Shown here in pieces: positions 7,353 to 17,100 of a DNA stretch of 64,000 bases. Under the pieces are notes generated by a model. That model was not told the origin of the DNA, did not search any database, and saw nothing but the letters and a program-made list of their open reading frames with translations. The stretch's first letter is position 1, and the number at the start of each line of letters is the position of its first letter. A program made the translations under genes and the position numbers. Source of the stretch: Actinomadura rupiterrae (lineage in GTDB: Bacteria; Actinomycetota; Actinomycetes; Streptosporangiales; Streptosporangiaceae); the NCBI RefSeq assembly GCF_024172125.1, contig NZ_JAMZEA010000002.1, positions 186,001 to 250,000 of the forward strand. Direction: 5' to 3'.

Positions 7353-8372
7353 TTGAGCTACAAGGCCGAATACATCTGGGTCGACGGCACGGAGCCCACC
7401 GCGAAGCTCCGCTCCAAGACCAGGATCCTCGCCGACGGCGCCGAGCTTCCGGACTGGGGCTTCGACGGCTCCAGCACCAACCAGGCCCCCGGTGACAGCT
7501 CCGACTGCGTGCTCAAGCCCGTCCTCTCGGTGCCCGACCCGATCCGCGGCGGCGACAGCAGGCTCGTGCTCTGCGAGGTCTTCCTCGTGGACGGCACGCC
7601 GCACCCGACCAACAACCGCGCCAAGCTGCGCCCGGTGGCCGAGCAGTACGCCGCGCACGACGCCTGGTTCGGCATCGAGCAGGAGTACACCTTCTTCCAG
7701 GCCGGCCGCCCGCTCGGCTTCCCCGAGACCGGCTTCCCCGCCCCGCAGGGCCCGTACTACTGCGGTGTCGGCGCGGACGAGGTGTTCGGCCGCGAGATCG
7801 TCGAGCGCCACCTGGACGCCTGCCTGGAGGCCGGGATCAAGGTCTCCGGCATCAACGCCGAGGTCATGCCCGGCCAGTGGGAGTTCCAGATCGGCCCGGC
7901 CGGCCCGCTGGAGGTCGCCGACCACCTGTGGCTCGCCCGCTGGCTGCTGTACCGCATCGCCGAGGACTTCGACGTCGCCGCGACGCTCGACCCCAAGCCC
8001 GCCAAGGGCGACTGGAACGGCGCCGGCGCGCACACCAACTTCTCCACCAAGGCGATGCGCGAGTCCTACGACGCGATCATCACCGCCTGCGAGTCCCTCG
8101 GCGCCGAGGGCAAGGTCGAGGAGCACATCGCCGGCTACGGCCCGGGCATCCAGGAGCGGCTGACCGGCCAGCACGAGACCGCCCCCTGGAACGTCTACAG
8201 CTACGGCGTCTCCGACCGCGGCGCGTCCGTCCGCATCCCGTGGCAGGTCCAGGTGGACAAGAAGGGCTACATCGAGGACCGGCGCCCGAACGCCAACATC
8301 GACCCCTACAACGTCACGCGCCTGCTGGTGAACACCTGCTGCGAGGCGCTGGAGAAGGCCGGCCAGGTCTGA
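7353..8372 (+). CDS. glnII: Glutamine synthetase type II (GlnII)
   Basis: 339-aa GS-II (eukaryote-like) enzyme making glutamine from glutamate, ammonia and ATP in the cytoplasm. Landmarks: KAEYIWVDGTEPTAKLRSKT at the N-terminus, DWGFDGSST, GIEQEYTFF (metal-binding glutamates), GINAEVMPGQWEFQIGP, GAGAHTNFSTKAMR, and RRPNANIDPYNVT near the C-terminus. Length matches the family (about 340). The TTG start is supported by GGAGGA at 7342-7347. Type II enzymes are a second glutamine synthetase beside GlnA in many actinomycetes. A GlnR-like operator lies upstream and a strong hairpin downstream. Confidence 0.95.
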   Translation: MSYKAEYIWVDGTEPTAKLRSKTRILADGAELPDWGFDGSSTNQAPGDSSDCVLKPVLSVPDPIRGGDSRLVLCEVFLVDGTPHPTNNRAKLRPVAEQYAAHDAWFGIEQEYTFFQAGRPLGFPETGFPAPQGPYYCGVGADEVFGREIVERHLDACLEAGIKVSGINAEVMPGQWEFQIGPAGPLEVADHLWLARWLLYRIAEDFDVAATLDPKPAKGDWNGAGAHTNFSTKAMRESYDAIITACESLGAEGKVEEHIAGYGPGIQERLTGQHETAPWNVYSYGVSDRGASVRIPWQVQVDKKGYIEDRRPNANIDPYNVTRLLVNTCCEALEKAGQV

Positions 8373-8395
8373 TCCGCCCCGCGTCTCCTCCTCCC

Positions 8396-8425
8396 GAAGC
8401 CCTCCGTGCGACCGCGGAGGGCTTC
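8396..8425 (+). terminator. Rho-independent-type terminator of glnII
   Basis: GAAGCCCTCCG (8396-8406) and CGGAGGGCTTC (8415-8425) form a perfect 11-bp stem 23 bases after the glnII stop. It has no U-run, as is usual for high-GC actinomycete terminators. Confidence 0.75.
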
Positions 8426-8611
8426 GCCCGTCCCCGGGGGGCTTCGGCCGTCACGTGGGCTTCGGTCGTTCCGGGCTTGCTGCTTCCAGGGTGATTCGGC
8501 CGTTTCAGGGGCTTTCCCGTGCTGGCTAAATGACCGCAAAGTGTTACTCGGCGGGGAGTCTCCCCTCACCGCGCCGGGTAGCACTCAGGCATCCGCGAGG
8601 GGGGAGCTGGC

Positions 8612-9235
8612 ATGGCGGAGCCGCCGTTCGGGCCGTCCGCGGGCGGTGCCGGGAGACCGCGCCGCGGCGGGGCGGCGCGCGACGCCCGGCCCCGCACGGA
8701 CGCGGTGCAGCGGTCGTTCCGCTGCCGGCACGCGGTGCGCCGCGAGCTGCCGCCGCAGTTCCGCTACACCGACTACCTCGCGATGCACGAGGACGCCGCG
8801 CACCCGGACGCCGAGGCGCGCCGCCTCTGGCTGGTCGGGCTCGGCGCGGCCTTCGTCGCCGCGATCCTCGCGTTCGGGTCGGCCTACGTGATCCGCGTGA
8901 TGTCCGGCCTGGCCGTCCCGTCCTTCGTGGACCGGACGCTGGCGCCGGGCAACGCGGGCGTCGCCTACGCGATCTGCTCCGGAGCCGTCACGCTCCAGCT
9001 CACCGCGCTCGTGCAGATCCTGGTCGCGACCGCCGACCGGCCCGTCCGCGCCTTCCTGTGGACGGGCGGGTTCCTGGTGGTGCTGGTGACCGCGCTCCCG
9101 CTGCTGGTCGGAGGGCCGATCCAGGCGTCCGCCACGACCGCGCTGCTCGACCTGTGCGGCGGCGCGGCCGCCGTGGCCGTGCTGGCCGCCGCCGCGTCCG
9201 TCATCGGCCCGCCGCCCAGGATCTTCGACATCTGA
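8612..9235 (+). CDS. Hypothetical four-helix membrane protein
   Basis: 207-aa protein with a basic, Arg/Gly-rich cytoplasmic N-terminus (about 1-75) and four hydrophobic segments: about 73-95, 111-135, 144-165 and 172-196. No enzyme motif was recognised. ATG at 8612 follows GGGGGGAG. It is transcribed towards the opposing gene at 9258, with only a short GC-rich gap between the stops. A GC-rich upstream region (8426-8611) shows no gene. Confidence 0.65.
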   Translation: MAEPPFGPSAGGAGRPRRGGAARDARPRTDAVQRSFRCRHAVRRELPPQFRYTDYLAMHEDAAHPDAEARRLWLVGLGAAFVAAILAFGSAYVIRVMSGLAVPSFVDRTLAPGNAGVAYAICSGAVTLQLTALVQILVATADRPVRAFLWTGGFLVVLVTALPLLVGGPIQASATTALLDLCGGAAAVAVLAAAASVIGPPPRIFDI

Positions 9236-9257
9236 CCCGGAGGCCGCGGCCGCCAGG

Positions 9258-10088
9258 TCAGCGGCCGACGTTGATCACCAGCGGTTCCGGCGCGGTCGTC
9301 GAGGTCACCCGGAACGGGACGAGCCGCTGCCGCACCCGGTGCCGGAACTGCTCCGGCGGCGCCAGCACCCGGAACTCGCGGTGGATCCCGGACACGCCCA
9401 TCACCAGGTGCGCGTCCCAGTGCCCGCGCGGCAGCGGGTCGTCGATGAACGAGCGGGTCAGCGGGACGGCGGCGGTGTAGGTGAGAAGCCCGTCCGCGCG
9501 GCCGATCCGGACGAACGCGTCGTAGGAGCGGCCCCGCGCCGGGTCGCGCAGTGACAGCCACGCGGTGAGCGGCGCCTGCGCCTCCGGCAGCGCGAGGTGC
9601 CCGGTGATCATCAGCTCCTCGTCCCGGCCGTTCCAGGACAGCGCGTCGGCCTGGCAGTCCCCGGCGGTGCGCGGCTCGCCGCCGACGTCCAGGGCGAGGT
9701 GCCCGTGCCGATCGAAGTACACGGTGACCGGGGTCGAGCCGGGCAGGAAGCGGCGCTGCGGGGTGCTGTCGAGCGTGACGTCCGGACCGGCGCGCAGCGG
9801 CGTGGCGCGCGGCCCGCTGGACGGCCCGACGCCGAGGTCGAGATCCCACACGCCGTGCGAGAGGGCCGATCCCGACAGCGCCTTCGCGGGGTCGACGCCG
9901 CCCTCGAAGGTGGTGCCGCCGTCGTCGTGCCCCGCCGGGGCGGCCGGGACGGCCAGCACCCGGTCGCCGTCCCGCTCGCGCAGCAGGACGGCCAGGTCCG
10001 GCGCGTCCACGCGGACGCCGGGCACCCGCCCGCGCAGCCGCAGCACGCCGTCCGTCCAGCCCACGTCGGTCAGGTACGGCTCGTCCAC
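9258..10088 (-). CDS. Hypothetical protein, probable beta-sandwich domains
   Basis: 276 aa, soluble, with alternating hydrophobic pattern (WTDGVLRLRGRVPG, STPVTVYFDRHGHLALDV, AFVRIGRADGLLTYTAAVPL, GHWDAHLVMGVSGIHREFRV). Such modules resemble accessory beta-sandwich domains found at the ends of bacterial glycosyltransferases, but no catalytic part is present. A GTG at 10088 is preferred because AGGTGGGGGGA precedes it; a GTG at 10127 would add 13 residues. Function unknown. Confidence 0.6.
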   Translation of the reverse strand: MDEPYLTDVGWTDGVLRLRGRVPGVRVDAPDLAVLLRERDGDRVLAVPAAPAGHDDGGTTFEGGVDPAKALSGSALSHGVWDLDLGVGPSSGPRATPLRAGPDVTLDSTPQRRFLPGSTPVTVYFDRHGHLALDVGGEPRTAGDCQADALSWNGRDEELMITGHLALPEAQAPLTAWLSLRDPARGRSYDAFVRIGRADGLLTYTAAVPLTRSFIDDPLPRGHWDAHLVMGVSGIHREFRVLAPPEQFRHRVRQRLVPFRVTSTTAPEPLVINVGR

Positions 10089-10150
10089 GGATCCCCCCAC
10101 CTCGTCGCTCGGGCTTCTGGAGATCACCTACCCCGCCGCGCCCGGCCGGA

Positions 10151-10221
10151 CCCGTGCTCAGGCCGATGCGACCCGTGCTCAGCCGATGCGACATGCTCAG
10201 GCCGATGCGACTCGTGCTCAG
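10151..10221. repeat. Tandem repeat of about 19-21 bp between two minus-strand genes
   Basis: Three to four imperfect copies of a unit containing GCTCAGGCCGATGCGAC are seen end to end. The last copy overlaps the stop codon of the universal stress protein gene, so the array looks like local duplication of that gene's 3' end, each copy carrying the same stop triplet on the minus strand. Confidence 0.85.
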
Positions 10222-10655
10222 GGGACGACGGTGACGGGCCAGCGGCCGGCCCGGACGAGCCGGACCGCGACCGAGCCGACCAGCCGGTGCCCGGCCTGCG
10301 CGGAGGCGCCGACGACCACGACGTCCGCGCGCACCTCGTCGGCGATCCTGGACAGCACCCCGGCCGGGTCGCCGGGCTCGGTGCGGTACTCGTAGTCGAC
10401 GTGCGCGCGCTCTGCGGCCTTGGCCAGCTCGGCGCGCATCTCGCCGGCGACCTCCTCGGCCGCCTCGCGCAGCACCGCCGCGCCGCCCGGTGTCAGCGTC
10501 GACATCGTCGCGACCGGCACCACGTAGACCAGCACCAGCCGCGCGCCCGACCGGCGGGCCAGGCCCCAGGCGTACGCCGCCGCGTGCAGCGACGGGTCGG
10601 AGCCGTCCACTCCGCACACGATCACTTTCGGACCGTCGGTGGCCAGCTCGAACAT
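10218..10655 (-). CDS. Universal stress protein (UspA family)
   Basis: 145-aa single UspA domain. It opens with KVIVCGVDGSDPSLHAAAYAWGLARRSGARLVLVYVV, and the C-terminal nucleotide-binding region reads VVVGASAQAGHRLVGSVAVRLVRAGRWPVTVV, close to the G-x2-G-x9-G-S ATP-binding pattern. It probably binds ATP and helps dormancy or stress tolerance. It lies directly downstream of the Rel-like gene (9-base gap) and may be co-transcribed with it. Confidence 0.88.
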   Translation of the reverse strand: MFELATDGPKVIVCGVDGSDPSLHAAAYAWGLARRSGARLVLVYVVPVATMSTLTPGGAAVLREAAEEVAGEMRAELAKAAERAHVDYEYRTEPGDPAGVLSRIADEVRADVVVVGASAQAGHRLVGSVAVRLVRAGRWPVTVVP

Positions 10656-10664
10656 GCCCCCAGA

Positions 10665-12356
10665 CTAGCCCGGGGCCTGCGTCCCCGGCCGCTCCGGGGC
10701 ATGGGAGGCGAGCCAGTGCGCGATGCCGACCCGGGCGTGCGCGGTGACGGCGAAGTCCAGCCACTCGGCGGACGGCGCGGCGGCGGGCCCGGTCAGCACC
10801 TGCACCACGTTGCCGCTGCGCAGCTCCGCCGACAGCGGCGCGTGCCGGCCGTTGACCAGCGCGCCGATGGAGCGTTCCCCGGTCCCGTCGTCCAGGGAGA
10901 AGGCGAAGTCGAGCGCGGTCGCGCCCGCCGGGAGGACGAGCATCCGGCCCTGCGGGGTGAACGCGGCGACCATGCCGGGCGCGTGGTCGGCGCGCAGGCC
11001 GTCCAGGAACCGGTCGGACGGCGCGGCGGACTGCCAGGCCAGCAGCCGGCTCAGCCACTCCAGGTCGCGGCGGCCCGCCACCTCCCGGCCCGCCGCGCCG
11101 TCGCCCGCCTCGCGGACGCTCGCGACGATGCCGTACTCGGCGAGCGGGTGCATCGCCCGGCTCCGGATGATCACTTCGAGCGGGTCGCCGCCCGGGCCGA
11201 CCACCCTTGTGTGCAGCGACCGGTACAGGTTGTCCTTGGGCAGCGCGATGTGGTCGCGCAGCCGCCCGGGCACCGGGTGCAGGACGGAGTGCACCGCGCC
11301 GAGCGCCACGTAGCAGTCGGTGTCCGGGCCGTCCACCAGGACGAGCAGCCGCGCGGCCTCGCCTGGACGCAGCCCGGCGACGTCGCCGCCGCGCGTCCGG
11401 TGCACCGAGTACAGGTGCCGAGGCCGGACGGACGTCTCGGCGGTGATCCCGTGCCGGCGCAGCGCGGGTTCGACCAGCCCGATCGCGGGGCCGAACACGG
11501 CTGGCGCGGCGGCGACCGCGGCGGCGACGGCGCGGGCCGTGGCGGCGTGCCCCTCGGGATCGCGCGCGGCGAAGGCCAGGTCGTCCATCTCGCGCTGCAG
11601 GACGCGGATGCCGAGCCGCTCGGCGAACGGGACGAGCAGCTCGTGCGAGGCCGTCGCGATCCGGATCCGCTTCTCCAGCGGCTGGAAGCCGAGCGTGCGC
11701 AGGTTGTGCAGCCGGTCCGCCAGCTTGATCACCAGCACCCGCAGGTCCGCCGCGGCGGCCAGGACCATCTTGCGGAACGTCTCGGCCTCGGCGCGCGCGC
11801 CCCAGCGCTCGCCATCCAGCTTGGTCACGCCGTCCACCAGGACGGCGACCTCGGCGCCGAAGTCGGCGCGCAGCTCGTCCAGGGTGTAGGCGGTGTCCTC
11901 GACGGTGTCGTGCAGCAGCGCGGCGACGAGGGTGGCGGTGTCCATGCCCATCCCGGCGAGGATCGTCGCGACGGCGAGCGGGTGGGTGATGAACGGCTCG
12001 CCCGACTTGCGCAGCTGGCCGCGGTGCAGGCGCTCGGCGACGGTGAACCCGCGGATCAGCTCGCGCTCGTCGCGGCCGGGGCAGACCGACCGGTACGCGG
12101 CGAGCAGCGGCGCGAGCGCGGCGGTGAGCGCGGGGTCACGGGACGCCCGCCGCCCGGACGCGCCGCGCCCGATGACATGCCGCCCGATGACATGCCGCCC
12201 GATCAGAGGCCGTCCGATCAGGGTCCGCCCGAGCACGCGCCGTCCGGGGGCGTGCAGGGTCGTGGCGCGTCGCTGGTGGGGACGCGCGTCCTCGGTTTGC
12301 GTGTGGGGCGTGCCTTCGCGCACGCCGGGCCCTTTCATCGCCCACCCGCCTGACAC
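10665..12356 (-). CDS. RelA/SpoT-like HD phosphohydrolase with degenerate synthetase domain
   Basis: 563 aa. The HD hydrolase domain (about 95-250) is intact: SGEPFITHPLAVATIL, LLHDTVEDT (His149-Asp150) and KLADRLHNLRTL. The synthetase-like domain follows, with VPGRLRDHIALPKDNLYRSLHT and LEVIIRSRAMHPLAEYGI, but the usual YDL-A-R segment carrying the magnesium Asp reads GLRPGEAARLLV, so synthesis may be lost. A TGS-like domain (FTPQGRMLVLPAGATALDFAF) follows and no ACT domain is present, making it shorter than full Rel (about 750-850 aa). It may mainly degrade (p)ppGpp. The N-terminal 60 residues include a repeated IGRHVIGRHVIGR tract. Confidence 0.8.
   Translation of the reverse strand: MSGGWAMKGPGVREGTPHTQTEDARPHQRRATTLHAPGRRVLGRTLIGRPLIGRHVIGRHVIGRGASGRRASRDPALTAALAPLLAAYRSVCPGRDERELIRGFTVAERLHRGQLRKSGEPFITHPLAVATILAGMGMDTATLVAALLHDTVEDTAYTLDELRADFGAEVAVLVDGVTKLDGERWGARAEAETFRKMVLAAAADLRVLVIKLADRLHNLRTLGFQPLEKRIRIATASHELLVPFAERLGIRVLQREMDDLAFAARDPEGHAATARAVAAAVAAAPAVFGPAIGLVEPALRRHGITAETSVRPRHLYSVHRTRGGDVAGLRPGEAARLLVLVDGPDTDCYVALGAVHSVLHPVPGRLRDHIALPKDNLYRSLHTRVVGPGGDPLEVIIRSRAMHPLAEYGIVASVREAGDGAAGREVAGRRDLEWLSRLLAWQSAAPSDRFLDGLRADHAPGMVAAFTPQGRMLVLPAGATALDFAFSLDDGTGERSIGALVNGRHAPLSAELRSGNVVQVLTGPAAAPSAEWLDFAVTAHARVGIAHWLASHAPERPGTQAPG
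12167..12250. repeat. 15-bp minisatellite in the 5' part of the Rel-like gene
   Basis: About five copies of a 15-bp unit beginning CGCCCGATGACATGC, then diverging, lie inside the coding region and encode the R-H-V-I-G-like tract. The length divisible by three keeps the frame. Confidence 0.85.
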
Positions 12357-12636
12357 CGGCCCGTGGCGTGGATGCTACGGGGTGTAACTGGCATTATGCG
12401 CGAAGTAGCCGCCCCCGGCCAGAGGGGGGCCGTCCGGGAGGCGGCGGACCGGGGCCGCCGCATGACCGTGCGGTCATGTCAGCGTCGTGCGGAACCCTCA
12501 CCGGAGCGACTGTTGTCAAGACCAATTAACACGGACTTCACGGGACTGTGACGTCCGTCCCGCTCCTACCGGGTAGAAACGACATTGCCCGAGGTGGACC
12601 GGCTTTGGCCAATACGTTCGCTCCGGCCGCCCCCTA

Positions 12637-13761
12637 ATGGAGATGGATAATCGTGAAATGATCCCCTCTCCCCGCAGCCTCCGAGCCGCCGCGTCCAACG
12701 CCGCGCACATGCTCCTGTACGGACACGTCGCCGACCTGCGCCCGATGCCCGCCGTGCTGCTGGACGACGGGCCGAAGGGGGCGGTCTACCGGTACCGCGC
12801 GCCGGAGGGGGTCGTCCCGGCGGGGCCACCGGTGCTGTTCGTCCCGCCGCTCGCCGCGCCCGCGCGCTGCTACGACCTGCGCCGCGGATGCAGCCTCGCC
12901 GAGCACGTCGTCACCGCGGGCCGGACCGGCTACCTGCTCGACTACGGCCCGGTTTCGTTCGCCGACCGGCGGATGGGCTTCACCGAGTGGGTCCGCGGGG
13001 TGCTTCCGGACGCGATCCGGACGGTCAGCGCCGACTCCGGAGGCCAGCCCGTCCAGCTCGTCGGCTGGTGCCTGGGCGGCATCCTGTCGCTGCTCGCCGC
13101 CGCCGACGACCCGGGCCTGCCGATCGCCTCGGTCGCCGTGATCGCCGCGCCGGTCGACATGTCCGCGGTGCGGCTCGCCGCGCCGCTGCGGCCGCTGACC
13201 CGCGTGCCGGGCCTCGGGACGGGCGTGGTCGGCGCGTTCGACGCGGTGTTCGGCGGCCTGCCGAGGCCGCTGGTGAAACGCGCCTACCAGGTGATCGGGG
13301 CGGACAAATACCTGCTCCGCCCTTACAAGGTGCTCGCCAATCTCGACGACCGCGAATTCCTGGCGCAGATCGAAGCGGTTGACCATTTCACCAACTCGAT
13401 GCTCGCCTATCCCGGGAACACCGCGCGGGACGTTTACCGGGAACTGCTGCGGGACAACGCGCTGTCCGGCGACGGCGTCCGGATCGGCTCCGACCTGGTC
13501 CCGCTCGGCGGGGTGAAGGTGCCGGTCCTGGCGATCGCCGGGCGCGGCGACGGACTCGCGCCGGTCCGGTCCGTCCGGCCGCTGACCCGGCTGCTCGCCG
13601 GCGCGCCCGAAGTGCGGTTCGCGGCGGCGCCCGGCGGCCACCTCGGCGTCCTGACGGGCCGGTCCGCGCGCGCCACCACCTGGGCGCACCTGGACCGCTG
13701 GCTGGACGAGGGGACCGTCCGGCACGGCATCCGCGTGCCCCGCCGCCAGATCCTCGCCTGA
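12637..13761 (+). CDS. PhaC-like alpha/beta hydrolase (polyhydroxyalkanoate synthase-related)
   Basis: 374-aa protein with the PHA-synthase form of the lipase box, GWCLGG (nucleophile Cys145). The Asp lies in IAGRGDGLAPV and the His in GGHLGVLTG. The N-terminal part (PPVLFVPPLAAPARCYDL, SLAEHVVTAGRTGYLLDYG) resembles class I/III PhaC. It lacks the long N-terminal domain of true class I PhaC, and no phasin or PhaA/B gene is near. Upstream of the PUFA-type synthase it may transfer or release acyl chains from CoA or ACP; this is inference. Possible starts are ATG 12637, 12643 and 12658. The 280-base gap before it has no gene. Confidence 0.72.
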   Translation: MEMDNREMIPSPRSLRAAASNAAHMLLYGHVADLRPMPAVLLDDGPKGAVYRYRAPEGVVPAGPPVLFVPPLAAPARCYDLRRGCSLAEHVVTAGRTGYLLDYGPVSFADRRMGFTEWVRGVLPDAIRTVSADSGGQPVQLVGWCLGGILSLLAAADDPGLPIASVAVIAAPVDMSAVRLAAPLRPLTRVPGLGTGVVGAFDAVFGGLPRPLVKRAYQVIGADKYLLRPYKVLANLDDREFLAQIEAVDHFTNSMLAYPGNTARDVYRELLRDNALSGDGVRIGSDLVPLGGVKVPVLAIAGRGDGLAPVRSVRPLTRLLAGAPEVRFAAAPGGHLGVLTGRSARATTWAHLDRWLDEGTVRHGIRVPRRQILA

Positions 13762-14148
13762 CCGCCGCCGCCCCCGGCCCGTCCCAGTCCCCGAACCGCC
13801 CCCTGGTCCGCCCCCGGTCCGCCCCCCCCGGCCCGCCCCCCGGTCCGTCGCCCGGTCCGTCGGCCGATGATCTGCCCCCGGCGCGTCGTGTCTCTGCCCC
13901 CGTCCCGGCGCGCCGGGTCCGCTCCCGGTCAAGAGAAGGTCCGGGAATCCTCTGGAGTGCGCGGGGAAGCGTGACCCGGGTGTGTCGCCTGGGTGGTCGC
14001 GCCGTCGCCGACCGTAGTGTTGCGCCTCGTCGCGGCCCCCTCCTGCGGAGGGCGCGCCGCGCTTCGCAAGAGGAGTGACGAGCCAGGGTTGTTCGAGCCG
14101 CGCCGGCCTCAAGGGTCGGGCCGGGCGCGGAACGGCGGGGGGCAGTGC
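13762..14148 (+). other. Intergenic stretch before the large synthase gene
   Basis: 387 bases with no convincing gene. The first 100 bases are repeats of a CCCCCGGTCCG-like unit (about 13790-13862), similar to the minisatellites seen elsewhere in this window. The remainder probably holds the promoter of the synthase operon; GTCAAGAGAAGG near 13928 is one less GC-rich patch, but no clear -35/-10 pair was found. Confidence 0.5.
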
Positions 14149-17100
14149 ATGGCGGCTGAGGTGGGTCCGGGCGGCGTGGCCGGAGGCGTTCCTGGAGGCC
14201 GGTCCCGCCGGCCCGGGGTGGAGGTCGTCGGCGTCGGACCGTTCGGCCGTCCCGCGCCGCACCTGGCCGCCGCGGTCTGCCGCGCCGGCGGCCTCGGCGT
14301 GCTCGACCTCGGCACCGACCGCGCCGCCGCGCTCGCCGCCCTCGCCGACCTGGCCCGCTGGTGGCGGGGCGGCTTCGGGGTGCGCGTCCCGGCCGGCTGC
14401 GGGGTGCGCCCGGACGAGCTGCCCGACCAGGCCCGGACCGTCCTGCTGGACGCCGCGTCCCTCGAAGAGACCGCCGGTTACGCGCGCGGGCGCAGGCTCC
14501 TGGCCGAGGTCGTGGACGCGGCCGAGGCGTACGAAGCGCTGGACGCCGGCGCCGACGGGCTCATCGCGCGCGGCTGCGAGGCGGGCGGACGGGTCGGCGA
14601 GCTGACCACGTTCGTGCTGCTCCAGCTTCTGCTCGCGGACGCCGCGATCGGCGTCCCGGTACTCGCGGCGGGCGGGATCGGCCCGCACACGGCCGCCGCC
14701 GCCGTCGCGGGAGGCGCGGCGGGCGTCGTCCTGGACGTCCAGCTCGCGCTGGTCCGCGAATGCGAGCTTCCGCGGGACGTGGCCGACGCGCTGCGCGCCA
14801 TGGACGGCGGCGAGACCCGCGTGACCGGCGGCCACCGCATCTACACCCGCCCCGACCTGCCCGACTTCGAGCTGGACGGGCTGACCCCGGCCGAGGCGAA
14901 CACCAGGCTCGGCGCGTCCGGCCTGCACATGAAGGCGCTGCCGGTCGGCCAGGACGGGTTCCTCGCCGCCGCGCTCGGCGACCGCTACCGCACCGCCGGG
15001 GGAGTGGTCCAGGCCGTCCGGGACGAGGTGGACGCGCACCTGCGCGCCGCGCTCGCGGCCCGCCCGCTCGCGCCCCGCGACAACCCGCCCGGCGCGCCGA
15101 TCAGTCGCGACTACCCGGTCGTGCAGGGCCCGATGACGCGGGTCAGCGACCGGTCCTCGTTCGCCGCCGCGATCGCGCAGGACGGCGGGCTGCCGTTCCT
15201 CGCGCTCGCGCTGATGGGCGGGGACGAGGTCCGCGACCTGCTCACCGACACCGCCGACCGGCTCGGCGACCGGCCGTGGGGCGTCGGCGTGCTCGGCTTC
15301 GCGCCGCCGGAGGTGCGCGAGGCGCAGATCGCCGCGGTGCTCGCCGCGAGGCCGCCGTACGCGCTGATCGCGGGCGGCCGCCCGTCCCAGGCCGCGCCGC
15401 TGGAAGAGGCCGGGATCTCCACCTACCTGCACGTCCCGTCGCCCGGGCTGCTCGACCGGTTCCTCGCCGAGGGCGCGCGCAAGTTCGTCTTCGAGGGGCT
15501 GGAGTGCGGCGGGCATGTCGGCCCGCGCGCGAGCTTCCCACTGTGGGAGGCGCAGGTCCAGCGGCTCCTCGACTTCACCGACAAGACCCCGGACGCGGCG
15601 GACGGCATGTCGGTGCTGTTCGCGGGCGGCATCCACGACGAGCGGTCCGCCGCGATGGTCGCCGCGCTCGCGGGTCCGCTCGCCGAGCGCGGCGCGGACG
15701 TCCGCGTCCTGATGGGCACCGCGTACCTGTTCACCTACGAGGCCGTTGCGGCCGGGGCGATCCTGCCCGGCTTCCAGCAGGCGGCCGTCGAGTGCGCCGG
15801 GACGACCCTCCTGGAGACCTCGCCCGGCCACGCCACGCGCTGCGCCCGCACCCCGTACGTCGAGGCGTTCGAGCAGGCCAGGCGCGAGCTGGAGGCGGCT
15901 GGGACGACCCGCCGCCGGATGTGGGAGCAGCTGGAGGAGCTGAACCTCGGCCGGCTGCGGATCGCGGCCAAGGGCCTGCGCCGCGGACCGGGCGGCGGCG
16001 CGCTGCAGAGCGTCGAACCCGCCGACCAGGCCCGCGAGGGCATGTACATGATCGGCCAGGTCGCGGCGCTGCGGACGGCGACGACCAGCATCACCGGCCT
16101 GCACGAGCAGGTCACGACGGGCGCGCTGCGGTTCCTGGAGGCGCGCGCCGAGGCGCTCGGCCTGACCGCTGCCGAGCCCGCGCCGGAGGCCGCCGCCGAG
16201 GCCGACCCCATGGACATCGCGATCGTCGGCATCGGCTGCGTGTTCCCCGAGGCCGGGGACGCCGCCGAGTACTGGGCGAACATCGTCCGCGGCGTGGACG
16301 CGATCTCCGAGGTCCCGGCGGGCCGCTGGGACCCGTCGGTCTACTTCGACCCGAACAGCACCGGGGGCGAGAAGACGCCGTCCAAGTGGGGCGGGTTCGT
16401 GCCGGACGTCCCGTTCGACGCGTTCGCCTACGGCATCCCGCCGAACTCGCTGTCCAGCGTCGAGCCGATGCAGCTGCTCGCGCTGGAGGTCGCGGCGCGC
16501 GCGCTGCGCGACGCGGGCTACGACGAGCGCCCGTTCGACCGGTCCCGCACGTCGGTGTTCTTCGGCGCCGAGGCCGGGACGGAGCTGGGCACCGCCTACT
16601 CGACCCGCGCGATCCTGCCGAAGTACTACGGCGAGGTCCCGCCCGGCGTGGACGGGCAGCTCCCGAAGCTCACCGAGGACTCGGTGCCCGGCGTCCTCAC
16701 CAACGTGATCGCCGGGCGGATCGCCAACCGCTTCGACCTCGGCGGCGCGAACTACACCGTGGACGCCGCGTGCGCCGCGTCCCTCGCCGCGCTCGACGCC
16801 GCCTGCAAGGAGCTGGCCGCCGGGACGTCCGACATGGTGCTGTGCGGCGGCGCCGACCTGCACAACAGCATCTACGACTTCCTGCTGTTCTCGTCCGTGC
16901 ACGCGCTCTCCCGCAAGGGCCGCTGCGCGACGTTCGACGCGGGCGCGGACGGCATCGCGCTCGGCGAGGGCGTCGCGTGCGTGGTGCTGAAGCGGCTCGC
17001 GGACGCCGAGCGCGACGGCGACCGGATCTACGCGGTCGTGAAGTCGGTCGCCGGGTCGTCCGACGGCCGCTCGCTCGGCCTCACCGCGCCGCGCGCCGAA

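Noticed and set aside
10151..10221. Iteron-type origin or operator array
   Set aside because: The unit contains the stop region of the adjacent gene, which fits tandem duplication of a gene end better than a protein-binding array; no replication gene is near.
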